DNA from: Metaphire vulgaris
Taxonomy: Eukaryota > Annelida > Clitellata > Crassiclitellata > Megascolecidae
Direction of reading: 5' to 3'
DNA: 64,000 nucleotides
Assembly: GCA_018105865.1 (NCBI GenBank)
Contig: JACLAT010000131.1
Location: 42,258-106,257 of the forward strand
Under the pieces are notes generated by a model, which made no database searches, was not told where the DNA came from, and was given only the letters and a program-made list of their open reading frames with translations. Positions 20,096-30,344 of this stretch are shown piece after piece. The position numbers were made by a program, and so were the translations under genes. Within the stretch, counting starts at the first letter, position 1. The number at the start of each line of letters is the position of its first letter.

Positions 20096-20389
20096 CCGCG
20101 AACATAATGAGAGATGACCAATATGTCATCAGCGTAAAGTAAAGATCCCATGAACAAACTATTGATGTAACAACCATAACCAGATTTGTAAAATTAGAGA
20201 TAAGATACAGCAAACAATAATGGAGATAAGACACCACCTTGTCTTACCCCGGACATAACCTTGAAAGAGCCCAATATGACATCATCCCATCTAATATTCG
20301 CAGAACATTTCTCATACCAACCTATTAGGACATAAATAAGATAATAGGGGTGCCCCTCTGCATTAATTTTCTAAACAAACCAAAGTAAT

Positions 20390-20575
20390 ATACTTTATCA
20401 CAGTGCTGTATTTTTAATTATCTAATTAAGCCTAACTAGCTAATTAATTAGAATATGTGCTAATTCTAATTAATTTAAAAAACTGTGTAATTACAATTAT
20501 AATTAATTAGATTTTTAAAGCTAATTCTAATTAATTAGAACCCCTAATTAAATCGAAATATATTTTATAATCTTA
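20390..20575. repeat. TAATTA-rich low-complexity DNA
   Basis: Dense overlapping TAATTA and its permutations, possibly an old AT-rich MITE. Confidence 0.6.
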
Positions 20576-20724
20576 ATAATCTAACTTTTTGGAAATAAAG
20601 TACTTGCATACATACTTAGATCGCCATCCTAAAAAAGTATTTTATTTTTCTGTCAATGTTTCAATGATAATATCAACGACCTGATGACATCTCTATAATT
20701 GTTGGTTGATCAAGGCGAATTTTT

Positions 20725-21003
20725 TTGAAGAAATACCTGACAATCTCGACAATTTTTACGGACTTTACAGTCAATCAAATAGACAATAAAACGCACATTT
20801 TTGGATCCTGCAAGACATGCAAGAAGAGGATAACTGGCAATTGGAAACCAATAAAGGTGATGTTGAATTTTATAAGTCATGCAAAGCTATGCACACCTTA
20901 CAAGTACAAAACTTTTGATGTAGAAATACAAAGAAAAGGAAGCAGTTGCTTGTCATTGCCATGCAAGTGCAACAGAGACAAGTTGATTAACATTGCCATC
21001 TGA
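20725..21003 (+). pseudogene. BED-like zinc finger frame, possible hAT transposase N-terminus
   Basis: A 92-codon frame has CKTCKKRITGNWKP, then FISHAKLC and a basic region. The C-x2-C ... H-x3-C spacing is like a BED finger at the start of hAT transposases. No following DDE region, so it would be a remnant. Codon use and context do not suggest a host exon. Confidence 0.35.
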
Positions 21004-21078
21004 CTGTTAAGAATAATGTTTATAAATCGACTGCATTATTTGTCATTTGAAGCTGAAGCTGTTTATAACTTGACTGCA

Positions 21079-21130
21079 TTAATTAATTAATTAATTAATT
21101 AATTAATTAATTAATTAATTAATTAATTAA
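21079..21130. repeat. (TTAA)n microsatellite
   Basis: About 13 tandem AATT units. Confidence 0.95.
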
Positions 21131-21513
21131 TGCGAAGCTAGATAGTTAGGCTTGTCATGCTGCGACTGAGTAGTAAAAATCGAAGTTTGACTTTGATATC
21201 TCACAATATGGCCACCTTACATGCAAATGAAATGAAAATAAGCAGAAAGGTGGGGAAATATGTGCTGTACACGTGTGGCAATTTTGATAGAAATATATTT
21301 AGGAATTTTCAAGAAATCATAGTTTTTCTGCTGGGGATTTTTCAGAGACACCCTGTACATGCTTTAATCTATGATGACTTAAAACTTGTAACTATATTTT
21401 CTATATAATTATTCAGCAGTTAAAATCTATTCATTAAATGTAATGTAGAGAACGTCTTGTAGACCAACTAAGAAGTTTTTTCTTCCCATATTTATATACA
21501 GTATACTGTTGTT

Positions 21514-21940
21514 CTATCTGAAGCCGATGGTTAGGGCTAGCACTCCGTTGTTCTTCTTCATCTGATTCGTTTGTACATAGCACCCGCATCCTCCGAAATG
21601 AATCTCACCAAACATAAAGTAATCGCACGGCATAACGCGACCCGATGGATTGTCGCGAACATTGGAGAAGATGCCGTTGTAAACAGAATCTGGATGATAA
21701 GCATTCGCAGGTTCAGCTTCTTTGAAATTGGGAAAGAGAGCAAAGTGGCTGGCTGTTACAGTGCCGCAGTGCGTATAGGAAACACGAATGCCGTTCACCT
21801 GTAATCCTTGAGTCGCACTGACGGAAGCAACGTTGTTGGGAAGAAATCCGAAGAAGATGTAAGGTGAACCGATATATAATGCATTGGTAGGACTTCCGAA
21901 CGACTCAAAACCGCTTATGCCAATCTTTAGTGGCATGAAT
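21514..21940 (-). CDS. Secreted protein, last exon with GGCGC motif domain
   Basis: Minus-strand exon after the acceptor TTTTGTTTAG, open for 141 codons to a TAG at 21516-21514. It joins the exon at 23016-23197 in phase (2+1). The product has YIFFGFLPNNVA, then VNGIRVSYTHCGTVTASHFA, FKEAEPANAYHP, MPCDYFMFGEIHFGGCGCY and a short hydrophobic end. Together with the previous exon it forms one compact, Cys-containing extracellular domain. I recall similar uncharacterised proteins in marine invertebrates but cannot name a family. No membrane helix, so the product is probably secreted. Confidence 0.75.
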
Positions 21941-22237
21941 CTAAACAAAAGTTAAAAGTATATAAATCTAGTAGTGTATCTAAATAGACCATGCACCACA
22001 CCCAATAACAGTGCATAAAAATGATTGACCCTTAATTACGTTATCAATTATTATTACTACCTGCTGCATGTGGGTTGTCTTTTCTGAAATTATATCAGAC
22101 TTCGCGAGTGAGCGTATCAGTGAGGAGCTGTTGAAAAATGGATGAGACGGTGAAGTGGATCAGTGCAAGGTTCAAGATCAGTTCACTGAATTGGTTTCAT
22201 AAGCCGAGTATCGATTTGGACACAGGTCTCAGCACAG

Positions 22238-22520
22238 GGGCGGGAAGTTAGCAGAGTGGTACCAGCATTGGTGTGTAGACTCGAAGGTCGGAGGTTCGAT
22301 GCCGATCGCGGGTTCAAGGTTGATTCGACCTTCACTCGCCAGATGGCAATGGCAAGTGAGTATTAGTGAATTACTACACGCCAAACAGACATTCTACACA
22401 ATAATACACTGGTCTCTTATGTATAGTTTTGCACGTCCGGCTGAGAGCCTCTGAAACGGAGATCAGCGTCGCCCTATGAGACCTGACTTTGGGTAGGACC
22501 CCAAGAAGGGCTTTGACTCA
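22238..22520 (+). mobile_element. tRNA-derived SINE
   Basis: A box TTAGCAGAGTGGTACCAGC and B box GGTTCGATGCC sit about 35 bp apart, followed by a body containing CTGAAACGGAGATCAGCG. It lies in the intron between the two secreted-protein exons, in opposite orientation to the SINE at 22680-22950. Confidence 0.75.
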
Positions 22521-22679
22521 TCACAAGTGGCTATAGCTTATTTCATCGACTGTAAACGAGATTATTATAATTGATATCTTCATTATTTAAATTTAATTGC
22601 AGTCTATAATATAATCCGACTAATTTATGATGACGCGTTGTTATTGTCTCCCCAGGTAGTAAGTAAAATTCTTCGCGAG

Positions 22680-22950
22680 CTCTCAAGGCTAACCTTGAAG
22701 GCTCCTAGGGCGGCGTTGATCTCCGTTTCAAGGCCCTCAGCCAGGCGACTGTTGCAGATTACATGACACGGGGTCAGTGTTCTCATGCAAGTTGCAACGC
22801 ATCCGTTTTCTCCGCGGATTAATCTACTACTCAGTTGTCACAGCCATCTGGCGAATGAAGGCTGAGTTTTAGGGGCTCCAACGGGGCTTGAACCCGTTCT
22901 TTCAGCGTGTCTTCCCACGTCTACCATCTTCCCGTCCGTCTCCATATGTA
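22680..22950 (-). mobile_element. tRNA-derived SINE, inverted relative to 22238-22520
   Basis: The reverse complement has GGAAGATGGTAGACG, a B box GGGTTCAAGCCCC and a body with TTGAAACGGAGATCAACG that matches the neighbouring SINE. The two could pair in an RNA covering this intron. Confidence 0.75.
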
Positions 22951-23015
22951 ATTTGATCCAAATGCAGTTTATAAATAAGTCTAAACTGAGTTATATTGCC
23001 AATAATAAAGCTTAC

Positions 23016-23197
23016 GAAAACTCCGATAGTTGTTTAAGAACTGCGTATGGTTGAGTTCCGTCGGTGTGTCGCGCTCTTAGAAGAAAAGCCGTAGTATCGG
23101 TGAACATTTGCGAAATATCCAGGTCATTTATAACGGAAAGAGTCGTTGGATGAAGGAACGTATACCCTCCGCCATTCAAACCCATCTCACAGTAAAC
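23016..23197 (-). CDS. Secreted protein, internal exon (YCEM..GGGYTF)
   Basis: Minus-strand exon of 182 bp between acceptor CCTGTAG and donor GTAAGC. It encodes VYCEMGLNGGGYTFLHP, then FLLRARHTDGTQPYAVLKQL. The YC-x-M-x-x-x-GGG-(Y/W)-T-(F/V) start resembles the N-terminal strand of fibrinogen-related domains, but the rest does not. It ends with two bases that are completed by the exon at 21940. The exon is too short and out of the main frames to be found as a long open frame. Confidence 0.75.
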
Positions 23198-23624
23198 CTA
23201 CAGGTACATAATACAGTAGGTCAATGGCGTAGCCAGGGGTATTATTGCCAACTTGCGAAAATTCTGACAAAAAGGTCGTCAACTATTATTGTTACTTATT
23301 GTTTAACCCTCAATGGATCCTTCCTAGAAAGTTACGTTGCAGGTCCTTGGGGTGCAAATTGCACCCCTCCTTATTATCAAACATAATCGAAGACTACAAG
23401 CTCATATTGAATGAGCTGAAGATAATTACATATTAATAACAGTAAATAGCATGATAATACTTAGTTTGTGCAGTGAGATAGTGCAGCTAAGGCGCAGCAG
23501 AGGTATCGGATTGCAAAATGCACATACTATCTACCAGTTATTGAATACCATATATATATATATTCGCAACGTCCTGTGCAAAGTTGCTGCCAATGAAATA
23601 TCAAAATCGCACATCTACTCGCAT

Positions 23625-23755
23625 TTGTCACACAGTACATTTGCCTTATTGACAGAGTGTATCTAAAGCACTTATCGCAGAATTTGCGAGTCTTCCTGTC
23701 AAACTCGCGCAGGCACAGCCTCACAGGTGGCAACGTCCCCGAGTCCTCTTTACCT
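23625..23755 (-). pseudogene. piggyBac transposase Cys-rich C-terminus
   Basis: The minus frame reads RLCLREFDRKTRKFCDKCF then QMYC. This is the C-x2-C type zinc finger found at piggyBac transposase C-termini. No catalytic residues nearby. Confidence 0.6.
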
Positions 23756-24105
23756 GAGCTGGTCTCACTCTCCCTGTTTATAGTTATCCAGAATCAAGTT
23801 CTAGCAGTTAAATCGCATCCATGATAGGTCTTTCTGAGCAGGGTTGGACTGTGCAAACGTCTTCTTATCTGTGGCTCAACGAAAGACTCCTCTAGACTAG
23901 CGACGAATTGTCGACAGCGTATTGCTTTTGATAATTTGTTCCAATCAGGATTAGTGCACGTCCAGATCACAAAACTGGCAATGGAAGCAAAAGTCCATTG
24001 GCCACTTGTCGGTCTTTCGCTTACAGGAGTACTGTACAGTTGTTGCAGGCCTAATGATACATGTTATCTACACCACTATTTGTCGAATTATAATGAGGGA
24101 TGATT

Positions 24106-24291
24106 TCAAGATTTTGTTTTGGACCACCAACAGCCATGTGTTGCCAACAGTGTTGACCCTTCTGATTCGTCGGATAGGTGATCTTTTTCATCAGAAGGAG
24201 TGTCAGCTACACTCAAATAATCACCATCTGCACTATCATTGGCATCACCATCAGCAACACTGTCTTTATCACTGTCTGTATCTGGACGCAT
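24106..24291 (-). pseudogene. piggyBac transposase acidic N-terminus
   Basis: A 61-residue frame starts MRPDTDSDKDS and is very rich in Asp/Ser. It is consistent with the acidic leader of piggyBac transposases and lies between the TTAA ends. On its own it would not be diagnostic. Confidence 0.4.
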
Positions 24292-24882
24292 AATCTCTCG
24301 AAGCGCTTCAGCTGCGTTTTACTTAGCCATGCTGTCATTTATTTTCTAATATGAGAAATGTAAGCAAAACAAATTGTCTGACTTTTAAAACGGTCCAAAT
24401 AATGTCCAAAGTGTTGTTATATATAAATTTTCAGCTATAATTTGCACTGATTACATGAATTTATTCATCATATTAAAACATAACAAATTACATTTTTTGG
24501 GGTGCAAATTGCACCCCCGAAGAACTTGTGCTGGCAAAAATTGATGTCGATATTTTTTTTCATTTTACGGCTTGAACTTATGTAGAAATAGTACACTGAC
24601 AATGTCCTAGAAGGATATTGTTGAAAGTTTATCAACAACACTTTAAATAGCCATAGAAACGGCCTGGGTGCAGATTGCACCCCAAGGAACGGTTTAGGGT
24701 TAAGTGAATTGTATTTTATATTAATCCGCAATGGAAAAATTTTCGGACGGCGAACGGGAGGTTTTAATCCCCTACCCCTTAAGTGTTTACGCCCATAGGC
24801 GGCGGAAGACAATAAAAAGTACCCCGGCCCGTTTACTATATAGCGGCAGCGGAGCGCTGAGGGTCGAGGCGCCTAATTTACT

Positions 24883-25167
24883 CAGTGGCATAGCCAGGAT
24901 TTTCGGAAGAGGCGTTTGGTTTTTGGTTTTGACCGTGACCGAGTTTGAAAAAATCCTGAGCAGCAAAAAAAACGTTATCACCTCTACTTTTTTTAGCTGA
25001 CAAGCGAAAAAAGGTCCTCGCCTCTTACTTAGACATTTACCATCTATAGCCAAGTTGGTTTTGACACCAACGACGCGTCAAAAAATAAAAAATACATGGA
25101 AACTCATAAACAAAATTTCGGTGGCCAAGGGGAAACTTTAACCCCAACCCCCTTGGCTACGCCACTG
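24883..25167. mobile_element. hAT-type MITE, CAGTGGCATAGCCAGG family
   Basis: Ends CAGTGGCATAGCCAGG and CCTTGGCTACGCCACTG. TSD AATTTACT (24875-24882) against AACTTACT (25168-25175). Contains the module GCTGACAAGCGAAAAAAGGT. A related left end (CAATGGCGTAGCCAGGGG) is at about 23223. Confidence 0.85.
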
Positions 25168-25558
25168 AACTTACTAACGACCTTTTCCCCATCTTCACGG
25201 TACGTCTTGGATGTTGGGGGGGGGGGGGGACGAAGAAATAACTAAAGGGAATACAAAACCCGCGAATATGACAATAATGGACATAAAAATGGAAAGTCAG
25301 GTCATTCAGAAGTGTTGGAGGTGTGATTGAAAACGACGGCAGTCAGCAAGAAGATACTGTATAAAATCAAGAATATCAAAAGGGCTCCATACAATGGGAT
25401 TGGAAAGGATGGAAAACTATGGAGAAAAACAACTCGGGGGTGTCCCTGTCAAGTGTTGAGGAGTCTTATACGGTTAGTTTTTCGTAGTATAGTCCTAGTC
25501 CTACCATTCATCACTATTGAATAATTCGCATAGATGTTGTATTATCCGAAGTACTTAC

Positions 25559-25617
25559 AGTTTGTTCAGGGTCTTCGATATATTCAGCTTACGACGTTTA
25601 ACAACAAACTCGTCCAT
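25559..25617 (-). CDS. Candidate small coding exon (MDEFVVKRRKLN)
   Basis: Minus-strand ATG at 25617-25615 opens 19 codons (MDEFVVKRRKLNISKTLNK) before a consensus GTAAGT donor in phase 2. The frame is also open upstream of the ATG, so it may be an internal exon. No partner exon was identified and it does not match the phases of the secreted-protein exons. Confidence 0.3.
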
Positions 25618-25784
25618 TGTATGGACGGTGAAGCGCTGTTGACCTATTGAATCGCTGGAGCCGTGAGATTGTTTCCGCGTTTTATGCGAACACAGTGGGG
25701 GTCTAACATCCGTCTCGATCGAGACCCAATTCCGACTGCCCTCTCTCGATGAAACACTCTCTAGCGCCCTCTACTGCTTCCCTG

Positions 25785-26049
25785 CAGAGACGTCATTTCA
25801 CTGTTTTTCAGGGGGCAAAACACTTTCGACCTGAGAAGTTACAACAAGTTTGCAAAAAAGCCGACGACCTTTTTTTTCTTGTCAGCCAATTTTCACGGTT
25901 AGTTAAAGAGTAGTTATTTCAAATTACCCGACATCATCAAGCACTCCTTTAGGGCGTGTAAAATCTAAATAACACAAACATTGGCAAAAATAAATTTTTT
26001 CCCTCAAAATCAGGGGGGGCAAATGCCCCTGCCCCCAAATGACTTCCTG
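25785..26049. mobile_element. hAT-type MITE, CAGRGACGTCATTTC family
   Basis: Ends CAGAGACGTCATTTC and CAAATGACTTCCTG, TSD CTTCCCTG (25777-25784) against CTTTCCTG (26050-26057). Contains GCCGACGACCTTTTTTTTCT plus TTGTCAGCC, the shared module. Same family as 44757-45210 and 53648-53991. Confidence 0.82.
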
Positions 26050-26533
26050 CTTTCCTGGTGCCCCCGTTTTCTTCCTGTCACCCTTTGCTGTTCTTCGGTC
26101 TGTCTCCCCATTTCGTTCGCCTAACTTAAGTGCCTTCCTCCGTCTTTTAATCTGATGTCAACTGATACACCTACGTTACTACGGTGTTTGACGTACTTAT
26201 CTGATCTGGCTACTATAAAGCCTTATTTAATCGGCAGTGCATTCACCCTCCCGCGGCAGCAGCTGCCTCATTCGTCTCAGTGCCTTCTTCCATCTTTTAA
26301 TCTAATCTAATCTCCATCTTCTAATGTAATCTAATAAGCCTATGACTACCGAGTTTGACACCTTCGGGTTAAATGAGTATATGACATGCCTATCTCAGAT
26401 CTGATCTTACCTGATCTTGTTAAACTATAAAGCCTTATTCAGCAGTGCATTCGCCCTCCCTTCTAAATTCGAGATGAAAATTAAATCAAACAGTTTAAAG
26501 AATTACAATTCTTCAGTTTTCACTTCTCAACAA

Positions 26534-26600
26534 GTACCCCGGCCCGGCCTATGGCGGGGCCGGGGTACTTTTAAAAGTACCCCGGCCTGGGCCGACGGGG
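26534..26600. repeat. GTACCCCGGC inverted repeats
   Basis: AGTACCCCGGCCCGGCC is followed by GGGGCCGGGGTACTTTT and a second AAAAGTACCCCGGCC. They would form stable hairpins. A related AAAGTACCCCGGCCCG is at 24817. Confidence 0.6.
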
Positions 26601-26911
26601 CCGATAGGAGTGCGCCGCCCATGTTTACGCCATTGCAGTAGGTTGCTAATAGGTTAATAGTAGGTGGTTGTTAATTAGTAATAATTACTGCTTATAAGTT
26701 ATACGTAGTAATAACAACCACTGGGTTCAGGAGTAAGGGGAACAAGGGCTTCTACACCGTTTTCGGGTTTTCTTGAGGAATTCTGTTCTTTTCTAACATT
26801 AACGGCTACCATACCCATGAGTGGTAGATTAATGGCTTTAGCCACCTGCGTCGCTGCTTGCCTGATACCGGAGATAAGCGCCGGGTCCCAAGCTCGAAAT
26901 CGAGTATGGAC

Positions 26912-27082
26912 CAGTGTTTAATCTAGACTCCTGGACTCGAGGGGGGGAACTGAAAAAGCCGGGGGATTCTGCTAGGGGCCGCTGTTAGTCCATGTAGTAT
27001 TCCAAAATTTCCGGGGAATTTGAAATTTCCGGGAGGGGAAGGGGGCAATTCCACCCCCGGAAACGGCCTAGATTAAATACTG
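26912..27082. mobile_element. hAT-type MITE, CAGTGTTTAATCTAG family
   Basis: Ends CAGTGTTTAATCTAG and CTAGATTAAATACTG with perfect TSD GTATGGAC at 26904-26911 and 27083-27090. Confidence 0.93.
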
Positions 27083-27099
27083 GTATGGACGAACCTTTA

Positions 27100-28300
27100 C
27101 CTTACCTTTTTAACCCCTGAAACAATTATAAGAGAGCGAACTACCACCTACCAGCCTACGGGACCTTATATGAGGACAAAATATATTGAAAAATTATAGA
27201 CTGCAACATACTTCTGTCACAGATCGTGTGCAAGCTAGAAAGTGGAATTTTTTACAATCTCTAATTTCTTACAAACATTTCTCAAGTATCTGTACAGTGT
27301 ACATTATAGTAAGTCTTTTAAAAGAAACTTTATTTCTGGATCAGTCTACGTACCCCCACAACGCCCCTCAAGTACCCCCAAAGGGTACAAGTACCCCGGT
27401 TAAGAACCACTAGTATAAAGCGCACGGAGCTTGTGACTAATAACTGCAACTAGTAGCCTAACTGTAAGAAATGATCGGAAAACTGAAATGTGTTGAATCC
27501 CACGTCATTTCATTAAATGTAATGGCACAAATTTTCTAAAATGTAATAACGTTTTACGTTTTAGTAACTTAAAGTCAACTAATGAAAACTAATTGCATAC
27601 GTTGAATTCAACACTGATATATGATTGCTCACTTTGAGTAACTTCCCCGTCTTTGTAACGATTGAATATGTGTCGCTTGGTGCGTCTGGATGTTGCTCCT
27701 TGATCATTTTGCACGTAAGATTAGAAAATCCTTATGAAGAATACATGTAAATGATTCAAACTGATTTACGAACGAGTTTGAACTAATAATGACCACAAAG
27801 CGTGAAACTGGATGGTGGTGCGATGAAATCAAAATTTCTTTATAACGCGTCCTCAGCCAACATTCTAAAGGTTCCATTATACTAGCATTAGGCATTGCTG
27901 TCATTCGTTTTATTCATTGAATTCATTTAAAAACTTTTAAAAAATAACTGAAATTGACCACTCGATAAACTTGCTTTTGACTTCAATACGCCTTTCCGTT
28001 AGGCGTTCTTTCAACAAATGACTGGGGGGACCTGTTTCTGCAGAGCTGTAGGTGGCTTCAAAGCATCTGCAGATGGCTTTGTAAAACTGAAGTATGATTA
28101 TATCGTTCATTTGCTATTAGATCATTCAAGCAGCGTCAAGAAAACATTAAGAAATCATAATAAACCACTTTGAATCCAGTTTTTATATTTATTGCATTAT
28201 CTAAAATCCTAATTAAATTCGCTGAATAGAAAAGTAGAAGCTGAGTAGAAATTAAAACACTAGTATAACGTATAAGAAATTTGAAATCCGGTTAACAAAT
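27100..28300. other. Unassigned AT-rich region, probably intron
   Basis: Lies between the candidate signal-peptide exon and the downstream exons of the secreted protein. I could not identify an exon with matching phases (in phase 1, out phase 0) here. Confidence 0.35.
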
Positions 28301-28310
28301 AGCCAATTAC

Positions 28311-28374
28311 CTGCTTCGCAAAACGCTATTGCCGTGAACTGGATCATCAGAAACAAAGCAAATGTTAACTGCAT
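28311..28374 (-). CDS. Secreted protein, candidate signal-peptide exon
   Basis: ATG at 28374-28372 opens MQLTFALFLMIQFTAIAFCE, an 18-residue hydrophobic stretch ending in A-x-A/F-C, followed by a phase-1 donor GTAATT. This is a classic signal peptide. Phase 1 does not fit the phase-0 start of the exon at 23197, so at least one exon between them is unlocated, or this belongs to another gene. The 28513-29050 MITE lies about 140 bp upstream of the start codon. Confidence 0.55.
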
Positions 28375-28512
28375 GGTGATTTAGTATAGATTTTCTTAGA
28401 GCCTGAGTGTCTTTGATGTAATTAAGAAAACTGCGCAGCACAGACGAGAATTTTGGCTGTTGTAGGTTTATTTATAAAGACGCGACCGTCAAAATACGAT
28501 GGGCGTCTGTGG

Positions 28513-29050
28513 TAGGGCTGCGCCGAGTAACTCGAGTAACGCGAGTACTCGACTCCAAATTGGAGTCGAGTAATTTTTGGAGTCGAGTGTTCGCATAGAA
28601 TAACTAAGCAAAGAATAGAATAGATAAATAAAGAATAACCAAAGAATTTCATTAAAATTTGGCCTACCGTTATTTGTTACAAATAATTATTAATCAGTCT
28701 TATTTACGTTATTCTTATTCGTTATGCCCCAGTTAGTTAAGATGTTGTCCACAGTGGGCCAACTCTAGTGAAGACCTCATATTTTTGCCAGTACCGGTAA
28801 AATAGTTTCTGTTCTGTAACTTCTGTTATACTAAATTTGAAAACGCCTGAATGTCCGAAAAATTGATATGCTACTGTATCTAATGTTTGCTTTGGTTAAA
28901 TGAGGGCCATGAGGCAAATAATAAGCATTATGTGACGTGTAACGTTTGTAAATCATGTATTTCCGGGTTTTACTTACGCGAGTACTCGAGTACTCGCTAA
29001 GCTACTCGACTCCTACTCGACTCCTAAACTACTCGGTTAGGGCAGCCCTA
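28513..29050. mobile_element. hAT-type element, TAGGGCTGCGCCGAGTA family
   Basis: Ends TAGGGCTGCGCCGAGTAAC and GTTAGGGCAGCCCTA, perfect TSD GTCTGTGG at 28505-28512 and 29051-29058. The subterminal regions are repeats of CTCGAGTA/TACTCGAG. 538 bp, no transposase. Confidence 0.93.
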
Positions 29051-29447
29051 GTCTGTGGCTTTTTCGAATAATTGATCTTTATGTTCGTCGACTTTTGACC
29101 CATTAGCAAGTGATCGCTGCTTTGAGGTTTCCAGTTTCAGAGCTAAGACCTAGATTTGTGTAAAAGTTCAGTACCTCATTTCATACACGCATACAGTCAA
29201 AAAAATAGGCCTACTTCATGATCTGCAAATGGCACACACGAAATAGTTTGCATGGATGAGTGAGCGTCTATGTGAATTGGCGAAAACACGCTTACAAATT
29301 ACAACCTTGTGCCGAATATGGAATGCGCATGAAATATGGCACTCACGTAGAATCACGCATCGAAATGTTATAAGAGAAGATATTCGTGCCACTTGACAAG
29401 CCTAAGTCAAGCTTGTTTTAAATTTATATCGACCAATTTGACGTTGT

Positions 29448-29790
29448 GCAATCGGTTCCCATCAGAACACCGAAGTTCAGCAAAATCGAGCCAGAGCCGT
29501 AGCTAGAGTATTTGGCGCCTTGGGCAAGGCTTCAAATTTTCTGCTTGTCCGAGATTTCACGGCAATTTATCGCCCTCTAACACCTAATTTCAGGTGATGA
29601 CCTTTTTTACTTATCTGAATTTTCACGCAGGAGAAAATGGTAACAAGAAAAAGAGAAGTATTAGCATGCAGAATGCGCCCTCGATCCCAGGACGGCGCCC
29701 GGAGCAGCTTCCCCTGCCCCCTAACAACGGCTCTGAATCGAGCGCGGCTAGTACTTGGATGGGTGACCATCCCGGCTTCTAGCCCCAGAA
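29448..29790 (+). mobile_element. 5S rRNA-derived SINE, split by a MITE
   Basis: CATCAGAACACCGAAGTTCAGC before the insertion, and GAGCGCGGCTAGTACTTGG then ATGGGTGACC after it, match the internal promoter half of 5S rRNA. A MITE at 29492-29735 separates the two pieces. Close relative of 30060-30330. Confidence 0.75.
29492..29735. mobile_element. hAT-type MITE, CAGAGCCGTAGCTAG family, inside a SINE
   Basis: Ends CAGAGCCGTAGCTAG and CAACGGCTCTG, perfect TSD AATCGAGC at 29484-29491 and 29736-29743. Contains one module (GATGACCTTTTTTACTTATC). Confidence 0.92.
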
Positions 29791-29829
29791 CACCCCAATT
29801 CGAGAAGTAACTCTCCAACTTTATTTCTC

Positions 29830-29965
29830 TGATGACCTTTTTTTGCTTGTCAGACTTTTTGAGACCTTATAAGGTTTTTTGCTTGTCAGAATTTGTTGAG
29901 ATTTGATAAGGTTTTTTGTTTTTTCGCCTGTCAGACTTTTTTGTGTGATGACTTTTTTCACGCTT
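29830..29965. repeat. Tandem cluster of the GACCTTTTTTGCTTGTCA module
   Basis: Four copies of the module at about 45-50 bp spacing, continuing toward ATAACCCTGC at 30020. Probably the body of another degenerate MITE. Confidence 0.6.
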
Positions 29966-30059
29966 ATTCGGCAGAGACCCCCACATTTTACTGACACCCC
30001 CTAAATCCACAATCCTAGAAATAACCCTGCTCGTTCGGATATGGGACTACCTACTTGGC

Positions 30060-30330
30060 GTTGCTTGCTCGTTTCTCGTTAGAACACCGAAGGTATGCAA
30101 CGCTGAGCGCGGCTCGTACTTGGATGGGTGACCGTCCCGGAATCGAGTCATGGTGCCGGTGGCCAACCAAGCCGTTCATCGCTTAGGCGTCGATAAATTG
30201 ATGAGCTGCTAAAGTAACGCGCGGGTCTAGAGAAAACAATGGTAAACTACTGTGCACTCTAGGTTAATGGCGTTAAGACACCAGCGTCGGTGCATGTCTA
30301 GTACATGGAGATCAGCGCCGAATTCTTCGC
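30060..30330 (+). mobile_element. 5S rRNA-derived SINE
   Basis: Contains CTCGTTAGAACACCGAAGG, GAGCGCGGCTCGTACTTGG, ATGGGTGACCGTCCCGGAAT and GAGTCATGGTGCCGGTGGCC. These line up with the 5S A box/IE/C box region and 3' end. The tail includes ATGGAGATCAGCGCCG, which resembles the bodies of the tRNA-type SINEs at 22238-22950. The 5' third of 5S is missing or diverged, so it is not a functional 5S gene. Confidence 0.8.
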
Positions 30331-30344
30331 TCGATCAAGTAGGG

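Larger units (their letters stand above)
23307..24699. mobile_element. piggyBac-type element, degenerate
   Basis: Flanked by TTAA on both sides (23303-23306, 24700-24703), with ends starting CCCTCAATGGATCC and finishing GGAACGGTTTAGGG. Subterminal palindromes GGGGTGCAAATTGCACCCC or close variants occur near both ends (23349-23367, 24497-24520, 24666-24684). Minus-strand frames hold an acidic N-terminus (24106-24291) and a Cys-rich C-terminal segment (about 23625-23755), with the DDD core deleted. Confidence 0.85.

Noticed and set aside
22240..22320. Functional tRNA gene
   Set aside because: A and B boxes are present but no cloverleaf with paired acceptor stem could be drawn, and a SINE body follows.
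28422..28652. Minus-strand frame starting with a hydrophobic, signal-like segment
   Set aside because: It runs into the CTCGAGTA terminal repeats of the MITE at 28513-29050; the better signal peptide is at 28311-28374.
30075..30170. Functional 5S rRNA gene
   Set aside because: Only the internal and 3' part is present, diverged, and followed by a SINE-like tail.
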